Source: Emydura subglobosa (lineage: Eukaryota > Chordata > Testudines > Chelidae). Taken from it: DNA of 64,000 nt. The stretch covers positions 79,474,798 through 79,538,797 of the forward strand of contig ML679961.1 of NCBI GenBank assembly GCA_007922225.1, written 5' to 3'. The position numbers and the translations under genes were made by a program. This document shows, piece by piece, positions 46,757 through 57,950 of the stretch (position 1 is its first letter; each line of letters opens with the position of its first letter). The notes under the pieces were generated by a model. It was not told the origin of the DNA. It was given only the letters and a program-made list of their open reading frames with translations, and ran no database searches.

Positions 46757-46983
46757 TCATATTGTTTAAAAAAGAATTACAGCCTTCCTCTCTTCCTGCT
46801 TTTATATTAAAGTAAAATAATATACATCAGGTGGGAACCTACAGTGGTAGTATGGGATGAGGATGAAAGATTTAGCTGGGGATTAAATGAGAAAAGCAGA
46901 GGGACTTGGGGTTGGGTTAGACCTGTAACTGTGGTAGAAAAGGCTTACAGAGCTGGGTCACAGATCTGTTTATAACCAATCTG

Positions 46984-47287
46984 AAGTGTTAAAAAATCAT
47001 GAGTCATTCTTCCAAAATTATGACACTATCTTAAAAATCATGAAATTTTAGAAAATAATAGCTTTTTAATCCTTTTTATTTGCCCTTTTGTGTGGGCCTT
47101 TAGTATGCATTCAGGTTACATTTTCAGGCTTTAACCTATGTTCGTGAGGGCTAGAAATTTACTCTACCCACCTGCCCCCAAATGAAAGCTAAGATTCTCA
47201 CCTAATCACAGGACTCCTTGAACTGCAGCTTTAATAGAAGTTCAAATATCATGACACTTGCAATAAAATTGCTAGTTGGCAACACTG
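46984..47287. mobile_element. hAT-like element with cagtgttgccaact terminus
   Basis: The right end agttggcaacactg (47274-47287) is the terminus of a turtle repeat starting CAGTGTTGCCAACT. Inside are 'tcatgacacttgcaataaaa', 'aagctaagattctcacctaa' and 'tcacaggactccttgaactg', and at the left 'aaatcatgagtcattcttcc' with a decayed terminus 'aagtgtta'. No clear target duplication. The frame at 47218-47544 is partly this repeat. Confidence 0.6.
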
Positions 47288-48767
47288 TATTCATTTGGAG
47301 GAATGCTGACCAGTGGAGCAAGGTCATTTCTTTTTTGGAGATGAGATTCTCATCTAGAATTGCATGCAGTTCCAGTTGTTTTGTAGCCATGCGGCCTCTG
47401 CCTATCAGAATACAACAGACTGTTAGGAATGCCTTACAGAGCAAAAATAAAACAATCCCTGACTCTGTCACCTGGCTGTATCAGATAAATAGGAGCACAG
47501 GGCCAAAATCTAAGGTACCAGAGGGGAAGAGGCATACGTGTTGAAGATCTGCTTCTCTACTACTGCCCTTCCCCAAAGTCAGGCCTTGTTACTTTTAAAC
47601 TTAATACAGCTATTAACTGCCTATGCTTTTAACTATGTAATGACAACTATCCAAGCCTCTAATTTTTTATGCTTACAGTTACCATAAAGAAGAAGAAGGG
47701 TGGGTTTCCATTGATCTCTCTTCTTTAACGTCTGATTAAACCTATTATTTTGTTGATGATCCTCTCCACCCACAAAACTTTGCTTAAAACTCTCTGAGTG
47801 CACACAACCTATAATCTTGTCTCTCTTGGGTGCCAAAAGCTTTAATGCCAGGTCTGCATAGGCGTAGTCTTGCCACTGAAACATCTTAGAGACAAGGACA
47901 GTTTCAGGCTCCTGGGACAGTGACTCTACCAAGAGTTCTGGTAATTTAGCTAGTGATTCAGCTATTTGAATGACCCATCTCCATGAGCTTGGCGGCTCCA
48001 TAAAACTAGAGCTCAATTTTCTTCAGGTTTTAGGATGTATCAACAAATTAGGAGGGGCCTGAGCTGCAAAATGTGTGTCTGAATCCAATCTTTTCCAATA
48101 TTTGGGGCTTTTCTGATCTGGAGTTTTGTATCTGGTTCTCTTCTACCAATAAATAAATATCTTCCCCTAATTATCCACTGGTCAGTGTAGCTCTATGTGG
48201 AAAACAAATTCAAAGAGATACTCATTAGATAGGAAAAGATTCCGTATTGGGTCCACCTTGATAGACCCTATGGTCAATGGTCTGTGTTACCACATGAGAC
48301 TGGGATTTTGGTCCAAAACAGAGTCCCTTGACATGCAGGCAGGGCTTGGAAGTGCTGCTAAGGGAGCATTCTCAGGTACTGGGGGGTGGAGAGAGTTACT
48401 TGTACCATCTAGCTGAAGTAGGAGTGTTGCTGATGGGCTCTGAAGGGGAGCCCTTAGAGAGGTAGAACTTTGAGTGGGAGGTAACAATGAGGAGGAGAAT
48501 ACTGGGGGCCCTCAAAGATGGGTGGGGAACACCTTTCCCATAGCTGCTAAAATGCTTAGTTGGAAGAACTTTTAGAAGTTATGTTGTATTCATTTTTGTT
48601 ATGAGAAAATTTGATCTTTCTGTAACACAAACATAATTTGGAAATATTGAGGCCATTGAAACCTATCAGTCACTCACCAATAGTAAACAGAAGAAGCCTG
48701 AGTTCTAGGTGTGTATGATAAAGGCACGTTCTGAGCACAAGACTGTATCTAGCAGCCTTTAACCTCT
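47288..48767. other. Mostly unique sequence with one unexplained 127-codon frame
   Basis: No repeat recognised. A minus-strand frame at 47633-48016 is longer than most in unique DNA here but shows no domain I recognise, and no splice or promoter context was identified. See findings. Confidence 0.4.
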
Positions 48768-48950
48768 AATCCAGGCTCTAATATTGACACGTTCTGGGGC
48801 CTTGGAAAAGTCACTTAAACTCTCTCAGCCACTGTTTCCCTTGTAAAATGCAGATAATAGCACTGACCTGCTGTGTTTCACAGGGTGTGATGAGGCTAGC
48901 TTTTGCTAAGGGCTTTGAAAGGAAAAATCTATATAGTTGCTAAATATGTT
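48768..48950 (+). repeat. MIR-like SINE, sense
   Basis: 'taatccaggctctaatattg', 'ggccttggaaaagtcactta', 'aactctctcagccactgttt', 'gtaaaatgcagataatagca' and 'agggctttgaaaggaaaaat' give the full MIR-like body in order. Confidence 0.85.
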
Positions 48951-49977
48951 GATTATTCACTCTTCCAAATAAATAAATAAACCTGCCATTCCCCAGCCCA
49001 ATGATATCTGGGATTAGGAAATGGCTGTGTTGGTGCCTTTGTTTCCTTCCTTTCACTTACAGCACTTGCAATTGAATAAACAGCACTGAGCTTTCATGTC
49101 TGTGGCACCCAGCTGCTGCTCAGAGTTTACTTAGTTGCTATTCAGCCACCAGTACAATCATTATAGGTTAAATGCAGACTTCTGAATCAAGCAGCTATTT
49201 AAGGCCCCACTGTTTTGGGCACTGTCTATAGTACAAGCACTGCAGCTCATAGGTCAGGTCCGGGTGCTTCTTCAGTCTCCTTATCTGTTCTCCTCCCTCA
49301 GCAGGAGCAGAGAGGGGGAGAATTCTGTGCTGCCAGACACCACACCCCTTTCCCTCTGCAGCAGAACCAAGGTAAAAAACCACAAGATAGGCCTCACATA
49401 ACTTGGGGGCTTGTCTTGATGTTGCACCTTGAAACTAGTTTCTTATTGAAAAACTATCATGGTTGATCGATCCCAAAATTTAGTTAGTATCAAAATTAAT
49501 TTGGTTTACAATTAGTCCACTGTCACCTTCCCTACCCTGAATTACTGGAACTTCAAAGACACTTTCCAAATTGTGGGCAGCAGCTCTGAAAATCCCAACA
49601 TTGGAGCTGGATGCCCCACCAGCAGCAAACTCCTGAGTACTGGTTTGCTTGTCATTGTTACCTGTGCTTTTCCATGGCTGTTTCATGCCCCTCTCCTTGC
49701 CCTCTTCATTCATGTGCACAGACAGGCAATTGCAGTTCATGGATTATTTCCATTTCTGTTTCTGCGAAGCTCACAGAAGCAAGGAAAAGCACCATATGCA
49801 AATACACAACTGTCAGAACAAACTGAGGGTCAACATTTTTGACGGGGTCAGGTGATCCAGTTCAGGAACTGGAATTTTTCTCAGTGTTGCAGTCTCTGTT
49901 TTGGAGGCACACACAGATTTTTTTCAGTAATGGGGGACAGGCAAACAAGATTACACTCCTTGTTGATCCCAGGATAT
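48951..49977. other. Unique sequence, no gene seen
   Basis: Overlapping frames at 49573-49855 look random. No repeat recognised. Confidence 0.4.
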
Positions 49978-51415
49978 GAGAGACACAAGGTGAGTGAAGA
50001 AACATCCTTTATTGGACCAACTTCTGTCGGTGGAAGGGACAAGTGTTTGAGCTTCAACAAGCTCGTTTTCCAGTCTGAGGAAGAAAACTAAAGTGTGCAA
50101 ACTAAAGATAAGGTGGAACAGATTGTTACACATAAGAGGTTCACACATATTGTAGTAGACATAATGGAGGGGTAGTGGGCAGCAGGGTGTATTACCAATT
50201 ATTGTAATGGAACATAAAACCAGTGTCTCTGTTAAGTTCATATTTTTTAGTGTTCAGCAGAGTTATTAGTTTAAGTTCCCAGTCATAAGAACATGAGAGT
50301 GGCCATACTGGGTCACTGGGTCAGGCCAATGGTCCACCTAGCCCAATGACACTGACAGTGGCCAGTGCCAGATGCTTAAGAGGGAATGAATAGAACAGGG
50401 CAATTATGGAGTGAGTGATTCACCTCCTGTCATCCATTCCCAGCTTCTGGCAGTTAGAGCTTTAGGGACATCCAGAGTATGGGGCTGTGTCCCTGACCAT
50501 ATTGGCTAATAGCTATTGATGGACCTATCCTCCATGAATTTATCTAATTTTTTTTTGAATGAAGACATACTTTTGGTCTTTATAATACCACCTTGGCAAC
50601 AGGTTCCATAGGTTGACTGTGTGGTGTGTGACGAAGTACTTCCTTATGTTTGTTTTAAACCTGCTGCCTATTCATTTCATCTAGTGACCCCATGGTTCTT
50701 CTGTTATGTGGAGGGGTAACTAACACATCCTTATTCACTTTCTACACACCACTCATGATTTTATAGACCTCTCTCATATCCTCCCTTAGTCATCTCTTTA
50801 AGCTGAACAGTCCCAGGCTTTTTAATCTCTCCTCGTATGGAAGCTGTTCCATACTCCTAATCATTATTTTGCCCTTCTTTGTACTTTTTCCAATTCTAAT
50901 CTACATGTTTTTTAGAAGGGATGACCAGAACTTCATGCAGTATTCAAGATATGGGCATACTATGATTTATATAGTGTCATTATGATATTTTCTTTGTCTT
51001 ATTATCTGTTCCTTTCCTAATGGTTCCTAACATTCTGTTAGCTTTTTTTACTGCTGCTACTCACTAAGCAGATGCTCTCAGAAAACTATCCATGATGACT
51101 CCAAGATCTCTTTCCTGGGTGGTAACAGCTAATTTAGACTTCATCATTTTGCATGTTGGGATTATGTTTTCCAACGTGCATAACTTTGCATTTATCAATT
51201 TCATCTGCCATTTTGTTGCCCAGTCTCCCAGTTTAGTGAGATCCCTTTGTAACTCTTCACAGTCAGCTTTGGACTTAAACTATCATGAGTAATATTGTCT
51301 GCAAACTTTGCCATCTCACTGTTTACCTGTTTCCAGCTCATTTATGAATATGTTGAACAGCACAGCTCCCCTCCCAGTACAGATCCTGCTATTTATCCCT
51401 TTCCTTTGTGAAAAC

Positions 51416-51691
51416 TCACCATTTATTTCTACTCTTTTTTTCCATATCTTTTAACCAGTTACTGATCCACAAGAGGGCCTTTCCTCTTATCCCATGGCTG
51501 CCTACTTTGCTTAAGAGCCTTTGGTAAGGGACCTTATTAGAGGCTTTCTGAAAATCCAAGAACATTATATCAATGAGATCATCCTTGTCCACATGGTTGT
51601 TAATATCCTCAAAGAAGTCTAATAGGTTGGTGAGGCAAGATTTCCCTCTACAAAAGCCATGTTGACTCTTCCTCAACATACATATATTCAT
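51416..51691 (-). pseudogene. CR1 reverse transcriptase fragment (outer CR1)
   Basis: A clean stretch of the outer CR1's ORF2. It has the QHGFCRGKSCLTNLLDFFED block, then VDKDDLIDIMFLDFQKASNK, then VPYQRLLSKVGSHGIRGKAL and LLWISNWLKD. FLDFQKA..KVPH-like text is the CR1 RT fingers/palm signature. The usual D of AFDKVPH is replaced (ASNKVPY), and flanking frames contain stops, so no active enzyme. It would have been part of the endonuclease-RT that copies CR1 RNA at the target. Confidence 0.85.
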
Positions 51692-52681
51692 CTATGTGCC
51701 TGATAACTGTTCTTTACTATAGTTTCAATCAACTTGCCTGGTACAGAAATTAGGCTTACTGGCCTGTAATTGCAAGGATCTCCTCTGGAGCCTTTTTTTA
51801 AAATCGACATCACATAAGCTATTTTCTAGTCATCTGATACAGAGGCTGGTTTAAGTGATAAGTTACATACCACAGTTGTTAATTCTGCAGTTTCATATTT
51901 TAAGTTCCTTCAGAACTCTTGGGTGAATATCATCTGGTCCTGGTGATTATTACTGTTTACTTTATTAATTTGTTCCAAAACCTTCTTTATTTACGCCTCA
52001 ATCTGGGATAGTTCCTCAGATTTGTCACCTAAAAAGAATGGCTTAGGTGTGGGAGTTTCCCTCACATCCTCTGCAGTGAAGACTGATGCAAAAATTTAAT
52101 TTACCTTTTGCATCATGGCCTTTTCATTTTTGAGTGCTCTTTTAGCATCTTTATTGTCCAGTGTTTAAGTACATCCCGCTACTGATGTACTTAAATATTT
52201 TTGCTATTAGTTTTTGTGTCTTTTGCTAGATACTCCTGAAATTCTTTTTTGGCCTGCCTAATTGTACTTTTACACTTGACTTGCCAGAGTTTATGCTCCT
52301 TTCTATTCTCCTCACTAGGATTTGACTTCCAATTTTTAAAGGGTGCCTATTTGCCTCCAACTGCCTCTTTTACTCGGCTGTTTAACCATGGTGGCATTTT
52401 TTTGGTCCTCCTATTGGTTTTTTTTGTTTAGGTTATACATTTAGTTTGAGCCTCTATTATGGTGTTTTTAAATAGTTTTCATGCAGTTTGCAAGCATTTC
52501 ACTCTTGTGAACCGTTCCTTTTAATTTCCCTTTAACTAGCTTCCTCCTTTTTGTGTAGTTTCCTTTTTTGAAGTAAATGCTACCCTGGTAGGTTTCTTCG
52601 GTATTTTCCCCTTACAAGGATGCTAAATTTAATTACATTATGGTCACTATTACTGATCAGTTCAGCTATGTTCACCTCTTG

Positions 52682-53505
52682 TCCCCCTAAGCTAGGGGGA
52701 GTGGTAGATATCCTGGAAGGCAGGGATAGGATACAGAGTGACCTAGACAAATTAGGGGATTGGGCCAAAAGAAATCTGATGAGGTTCAACAAGGACAAGT
52801 GCAGAGTCCTCCACTTAGGACGGAAGAATCCCATGCACAGCTATAGACAGGGGACCGACGAGCTAAGCAGCAGTTCTGCAGAGAAGGACCTGCAGGTTAC
52901 AGTGGATAAGAAGCTGGATATGGGTCAGCAGTGTGCCCTGGTCACCAAGAAAGCTAATAGCATATTGGGCTGCATTAGTAGGAGCATTGCCAGCATTCAG
53001 CATTGGTGAGGCTGTATTTGGAGTATTGTGTCCAAAAAGGATGTGGACAAGTTGGAGAGAGTCCAGTGGAGGGCAACAAAAATGATTAGGGGGCTGGAGT
53101 ACAAGAATTATGAGGAGAGGCTGAGGGAATTAGACTTGTTTAGTCTGCAGAAGAGAAGAATGAGGGGGGATTTGATAGCAGCCTATAACTACCTGAAAGG
53201 GGGTTCCAGGGAGGATGGAGCTAGGCTGTTCTCAATGGTAATAGATGACAGAAGAAGGAGCAATGGTCTCAAGTTGCAGTGGGGAAGGTCTAGGTTGGAT
53301 ATTAGGAAAAAGTTTTTCACTAGGAGGGTGATGAAACACTGGAATGGGTTACCTAGGGAGGTGGTGGAATCTCCATCTTTAGAGGTTTTTAAGCTGCGGC
53401 TTGACAAAGCCCTGGCTGGGATGATTTAGCTGAGGTTAGTCCTGCTTTGAGCAGGGGGTTGGACTAGATGACCTCCTGAGGTCCTTCCAACTCTATGATT
53501 CTATG
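52682..53505 (+). mobile_element. CR1 LINE 3' end, sense, nested in the outer CR1
   Basis: A plus-strand, 5'-truncated CR1 of 824 bp inserted into the antisense CR1. Outer CR1 text runs '..atgttcacctcttg' to 52681 and continues 'gaccagatcctgtgt' at 53506. The insert starts tccccctaagctaggggg and ends with 'ggttggactagatgacctcc', 'aggtccttccaactctatga', ttctatg. It carries the C-terminal part of ORF2 and the 3' UTR with octamer tail. Compared with other copies of this family as I recall them, two short internal deletions lie near 52995 and 53030. It is the youngest layer of the nest by position and one of the least diverged repeats here. Confidence 0.93.
52725..53429 (+). pseudogene. CR1 ORF2 C-terminal fragment (nested copy)
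   Basis: Two open pieces. The first (to 53009) reads [20 protein letters not shown], then [39 protein letters not shown] and [17 protein letters not shown]. The second (53028-53429) reads [20 protein letters not shown], then [52 protein letters not shown] and [20 protein letters not shown], stopping at the usual ORF2 end. The order and ending match the CR1 ORF2 C-terminus (thumb and tail after RT). The frameshift between the pieces and the missing RT palm and endonuclease mean it is not functional. Confidence 0.9.
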
Positions 53506-53682
53506 GACCAGATCCTGTGTTTCCCTTAGGGCTAAATCAAAAATCCCCTCTTCCTGTGTGGGTTCCAGTACTATCTGCTCCAAGAAGCAGTCATTAAGCT
53601 CATCTTTTAACGTGTTGTGCAGATTTCTTTTGAGGATGAGGACTGAGGGGTCAAATATGGATGATTGCTTCGTGAAAAGTGT

Positions 53683-53901
53683 TCACCCACAGATGAGGTG
53701 GTGTTTTTTCTCTTTTGTCATTTTTCTATGCAAGTTCATTTGAGAGTATAATAATTGTCTGATTTCATTCACATAGATGTTGTTGGGGCATTTGATGAAC
53801 ATGTTGTGATAGGCATATGTCAAACCCATGGATCTTGAACGGTGTGTTGGGGGGCGGTATTGATCATCATAGCAGTGGAGATACGTTTGCAGGTTTTGCA
53901 T
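53683..53901 (-). pseudogene. PLE GIY-YIG endonuclease fragment
   Basis: On the minus strand from 53901: a LQTYLHCYDDQYRPPTH segment, then a short linker, IKCPNNIYVNEIRQLLYSQM and NLHRKMTKEK. This is the C-terminal GIY-YIG nuclease domain of Penelope-like elements, which nicks DNA for priming. Two defects are visible. The segment that should carry the first (GIY) strand just before IKCPNN is deleted, by about 18 bp. The second strand has IYVNE where the family has YVGE, so the glycine is lost. The frame ends at 53683 and the C-terminal EHFSQS-type part follows in another frame (to about 53620). Confidence 0.8.
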
Positions 53902-54394
53902 CTGTTGTTTTAGCAGGGTTTGATGTCACTTTGAGTTGGTGCCTGGGGGGGTGGGATCACAGTCCAGGCACTTGTGGCCCCTCCTTTCCTTCAAGAGAGC
54001 TTCCAACAGTCCTGGCATAACCTCCCCAAATGAAAGACTCATGTGCCACCTATGTCTCTGGCGCAGTGTCCTTGTTTGGTGAAGGCAGTTTTAAGGGTGT
54101 TAAGGTTCATATCCCAGACTTTCTGTTTGCAGTATATTCTGTGGTATCTGAGTTTCTGGCTATAGAGAATAGATGTTTTTGTGTATTTGGGGTGGTTACT
54201 GGGTCTGTGGAGATAAGTGTGGTGATCGGGTGGGTTTCTTGTACGTAGTTGTGTTTAGGGTTCCATTGTTTGAAGCTGATGCTCGTGTGGGAGTGGAAGT
54301 ATACTAGAGTGAATTTGATGGAAGGGTGCTTGTTGAAGCTGTGTGTTGGTTGAAGTGTGGTGGAAATCTATAAGGGAGTTTAGGTTGTCTGTCC

Positions 54395-54590
54395 AGAGGA
54401 TGAAAATACCATCAATTTATCTCAGGTATCTTTGGTTTTGTGGTGTATTTTTCAGAAATTCTTCATCTAGGTGGCCCATGAAGAGATTGGCGTACTGGGG
54501 AGCCATCCCATGATTTGGGCAAAGGGTTTATGTTAAATGTAAAGTTGTTATTGATGAGGATGAAATGGATGAGTTTGATGATGCATTTGG
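54395..54590 (-). pseudogene. PLE reverse transcriptase remnant
   Basis: Minus strand, reading left from about 54515: YANLFMGHLDEEFLKN, a short RYL stretch, a stop, then IDGIFILWTDNLNSLIDFHH. This corresponds to the PLE RT region that carries the YIDD-type catalytic pair followed by IFILW. Here the pair is preceded by a stop and its second Asp is Gly. The remainder towards 53900 is stop-ridden ('PFHQIHSSILPLPHEHQ' and on). This is the catalytic palm of an inactive RT. Confidence 0.75.
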
Positions 54591-54715
54591 GGTGGATTTC
54601 TGAGCATTGTCCATCATCTTGTAGACAACTGCCTGCCTGAAATATCTACAAACCAATGGATAACACTCAGAAATCCACCCCAAACTCATTGTCCAAGTCA
54701 TCCACATCATGTGGT
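54555..54715. repeat. Inverted-repeat centre of the fold-back PLE
   Basis: Left arm about 54555-54625 and right arm about 54645-54715 are imperfect reverse complements with a 19-nt spacer (54626-54644). The innermost 7 bp (ttgtaga/tctacaa) are perfect, and the block cagaaatccaccccaaa at about 54668-54684 is exactly mirrored at about 54586-54602. Both arms are PLE RT sequence in opposite directions. Confidence 0.85.
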
Positions 54716-54907
54716 CTCCTACAAATGTGTGAACCCCTTATGCTTAGCAATCTGTCGCACCTTGTATTTAGCTTGGGCATTCTAGTTTCCTTCTCCAGAC
54801 CAGAAGAAGAGCTCTCTGAATCTTGAAAGCTTGTCCTTTTCACCAGCAGATATTGGTCCAGTAAAATATATTACCAGGAGTGTAATTTGGCAGTTAGAAA
54901 AGGTGAC

Positions 54908-54970
54908 TGGAAGGCAGGAATCCTGGTTCTGTTTCTGGCTCACTGGATGAACTTTGCCAAGTCATATGGG
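54908..54970 (+). repeat. MIR-like SINE fragment, sense
   Basis: 'ctggaaggcaggaatcctgg', 'ttctgtttctggctcactgg' and 'actttgccaagtcatatggg' match the MIR-like head/body. It sits just beyond the PLE. Confidence 0.6.
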
Positions 54971-57947
54971 GCTGGACTATGTGATTAGCACAGATCATGA
55001 GGGGTATGGAGCTGAGCCAGTGCGAACCAAGTTCCCAAAGGGGTTGTACTTCAGGGCAGTGAAGTACTGACAGGGAGCCACATCCCTTAGGATTCTATCC
55101 TGTCCTACATAGAGCCTCATACCATGCTCATCATCATAGTGTCTGTGCACCTTCCAGTAATGCATTAAGCAATGTTGCTTCACATCTGCCATATGATGGG
55201 ACAGCTTTCTTCCTCTGGTACACAAAGCTAACTCTGAGGAACCGTGCTCTGTGCTGGTGGCTGTGCCTGCTCCTTATGCTTCAAATACTCTTTGGGGTAT
55301 AGCCTCTGGGGTTTCCTGAGTACCAGGATGGCAACTGAGGCCTGTCCTTTCACAGAGGAACATCTTCTTGTCACCCAAGCATCACCCCACAATGTAACTC
55401 TTCTCTCTACCTCATTTCATGTATATCAGAATGGGTATAAAAGTACTAATAGTCATTGCACAGGATACTCAAAACATATACAGCATTTTGAGCGCTTTGG
55501 GTGAAAGGGCAGATAACTTATTGTATAGCTCTGCATTTTTATCTGTAGAACCCATAGTTTAAATCTGGGGGTCGTTCAAAAGACGTTGCTCTCTTTCACT
55601 GCTTCCTCCACCCTTTAAAAAAAATCCTACTTAGCTGAGCTCATCTGTGATTCTGAAGCTGGTATAGTTTGTTGACTCATTCTCATGGAAATATTTGCTC
55701 CTTCTTCCCTTTGTGACTTTTTCCCAGCCTCAAAGGTGCAGACACTGTGTTTTAGGCTATTCCACAAACTGATGTTCTGGTACTCTTTACTATCACTGAG
55801 GTACCTGGACCTCTTGCTTGTGAATTGTTTTATGACCAGAGAGCAAATTTTAAAATGTATTCTTGTGCAACTCCCATACAATATAACCATTACTATTTAG
55901 CTGACAGAAGCCTTTCACCTCCACTTATGGCTGAGATCGGAGTGTGTTGTATAAAATGAAAAAAAAAACGAAACCAAAAACATTGGACATATCAAGGTAA
56001 GAATAATAGTGTAACCCCCTCAAATATAAAGGGGTCAATTTTCCCCTCTAACAGTGTGTGTAGCTCCCATTAAAATAAATGGGAGTAGTAAAGGCAGATA
56101 TATAATTCAGCTATGAAGTGTTTAGTATTTGGAGAAAAGTAAAGGACAAGTAGTAAATGTTACAGGAAATACATGGACTGTTCAACATTACTAGAGGAGA
56201 GACTTTGGCCATATGGCTTTGAATTAATGTTACCACTGATGATAATTGTTATGATTTATTATTTGTTAAGTTCCAAGAATGTGTGTTAAATGATAACTGA
56301 ATTGCACTGTTCTGCATCAACTCACAAACAGCATGGATAGAGAGAGATCAGTTGCTGCGTGTCAGCTTTCAAACCAGGTCATGATGAGGGAAATACTTGG
56401 ATGTGAGATGTACAGTGAACTCGTCCTCATGTCAGAGGTTTGGTAGTTGTCATTCTTTCTTGGTAATCTGTAATGTGCTAACAGCCTAGCCACAGTGCTA
56501 GCGGGGTATTGACAGGGAAAGCTAACTGAGTCACAACAGTTGCCTCTAATCTTATTTTCCTGTATTTATAGTGTGCAAGATAATGTTTGTCCTCAAGTGG
56601 GCTCTCTTGCTGGCCTCTTGGCATAAAGAGATCATCTCATATCGACATTTTATGGAGCAATGCTCTTATCACCCTTAGTACAGGGGGTGTTACTGCTGCC
56701 TTACTAGATTTCATTGAGTGAGTTTTGAGGTTGGACCTGAGACCTCTAATTTTCTTGATATATTCTAATAAAATAGCTTGGTGCTATGTTCAGACACTTG
56801 CATATCATGAACTGTAAACAGTGATGGAGTCGAAATATAAGACTTCTGGGACAGTTTCCAGCCTTGCTTTATAGTGCTTCTTTCTGTAAGTGACTCTATT
56901 AGTTATTTTGTACTGGGATGAAAGATTGTTTTCATATCCTGGCTCTTTGTTTCTGAGGGCTGTTTTCACCAGCCAACCAATGTCCTTAGATTCCACATCA
57001 TTATATAAAGAGGTTAATTTTCTTCGCTTCAGTTACCTGCTCCTAGCACATACACAGCGTCAGACTTTATTTGAAACTGCTGCCCTTTTTGCTCTTGATT
57101 TATACCTGTTGAAATGTGTAAGGGGAATGAGGTTATATTTATTATGTTGTGTTTTGGATCAGGCAACTGGAAGGGTTATCTAGTGACATTTGAAACTTGA
57201 ACTTTTCCACTATCCTAAATTTTGGGCAGGGACTCATAACACAGAGGGTTAAAAGAAAAATACATCATAAATTGTCATGTTTTTTCCTGCCCTCATCAGC
57301 ATTCCTCCATGACCCTCCCTAATTTTCATCTTATTTGTCTGTGACTCAGTTGTGCTTTAAACATAAAGCATCCAATCAAAGCAGATTTCCACATGAAAAG
57401 AGACAGCTGTTAACGTTTGTTTTTATAGCTCTATATTTTTGTTTTTACTCTTCAATGACTACAACTCCCTCCCAGAAGTCAGACAATATTTTTTGCCTAA
57501 TGATTTTGTCTTTTTCCACTTGGCAGACTAATTCCCTGCCCCCTTCCAAACCCTCCCCTGCTGTGCTTTGTACAGAGATTAAATTAACATGGTTGTTTTG
57601 TTTAGCTACTACTACATCAGTTTGCATAGTTCTCTCTGGTATGTAAAAACACCTTTGTTTATGGGCCAGCCTGGAGGATTGATGTCTGCTGCATGGATCA
57701 GGAGGTTACTAATATTCTGTTTTGTGTGGACCGCATTAAAAATAGTAGCTATTTTTTAAAAAAAATCTTGCCAAAGGAGAGATGATATTTTTAAACATTT
57801 TTTTTACTACAGTGAATTTAGGCTGATGAAAGTTGCCAGACTGACCAACTTCATTGAATAAGGCCTCGTACTTATGTACTGGACAGAATCAGGAGCAGCA
57901 CAACTTCCCCCATCTACGCAGCAAGCAGCAGCCCATGGCAGTGAATC
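54971..57947. other. Long stretch without recognisable gene or repeat
   Basis: About 3 kb of AT-rich unique DNA. Frames at 55627-55900, 56805-57183 and 57335-57646 show no recognisable domain. Confidence 0.45.
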
Positions 57948-57950
57948 TCA

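Larger units (their letters stand above)
50283..53596 (-). mobile_element. CR1 LINE, antisense, inserted into the PLE
   Basis: A long CR1 on the minus strand, about 2.5 kb without the nested insert. Its 3' end is at the left (tcataagaacatg, the antisense of the ttcttatg-type tail) and the 5'-truncated end is at 53596. Antisense 3' UTR blocks 'ggccatactgggtcactggg' and 'gccaatggtccacctagccc' (50301-50345) precede the ORF2 antisense with 'aggttgactgtgtggtgtgt', 'gatgactccaagatctcttt' and others. It breaks the PLE cleanly: PLE sequence ends '..aagttcccag' at 50282 and resumes 'agctcatctttt' at 53597, which continue each other. It is itself split by a plus-strand CR1 at 52682-53505. Confidence 0.92.
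49978..54876 (-). mobile_element. Penelope-like element (PLE), fold-back copy split by CR1
   Basis: Minus-strand PLE. Its 3' UTR starts at the left: 'atcctttattggaccaactt' with 'gacaagtgtttgagcttcaa' (49998-50060) is the antisense of the aagcttgt..ttggtccaataaa tail, running to 50282. The body is then interrupted by the CR1 at 50283-53596 and resumes at 53597 with 'catcttttaacgtgttgtgc'. Next come the GIY-YIG pseudogene (53683-53901) and RT remnants (to about 54590). At 54626-54644 the element turns round: a plus-strand RT fragment and a plus-strand copy of the 3' UTR follow (54645-54876, tail text 'gaaagcttgtccttttcacc', 'agatattggtccagtaaaat'). Inverted and internally deleted copies like this are known for Penelope elements. 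All coding parts are dead. Confidence 0.85.

Noticed and set aside
46347..46810. Overlapping alanine/proline-rich plus-strand frames (118 and 73 codons)
   Set aside because: They fall almost wholly within the GC-rich hAT element at 46438-46756, whose inverted ends and 8-bp duplication explain the sequence. The composition keeps stops rare.
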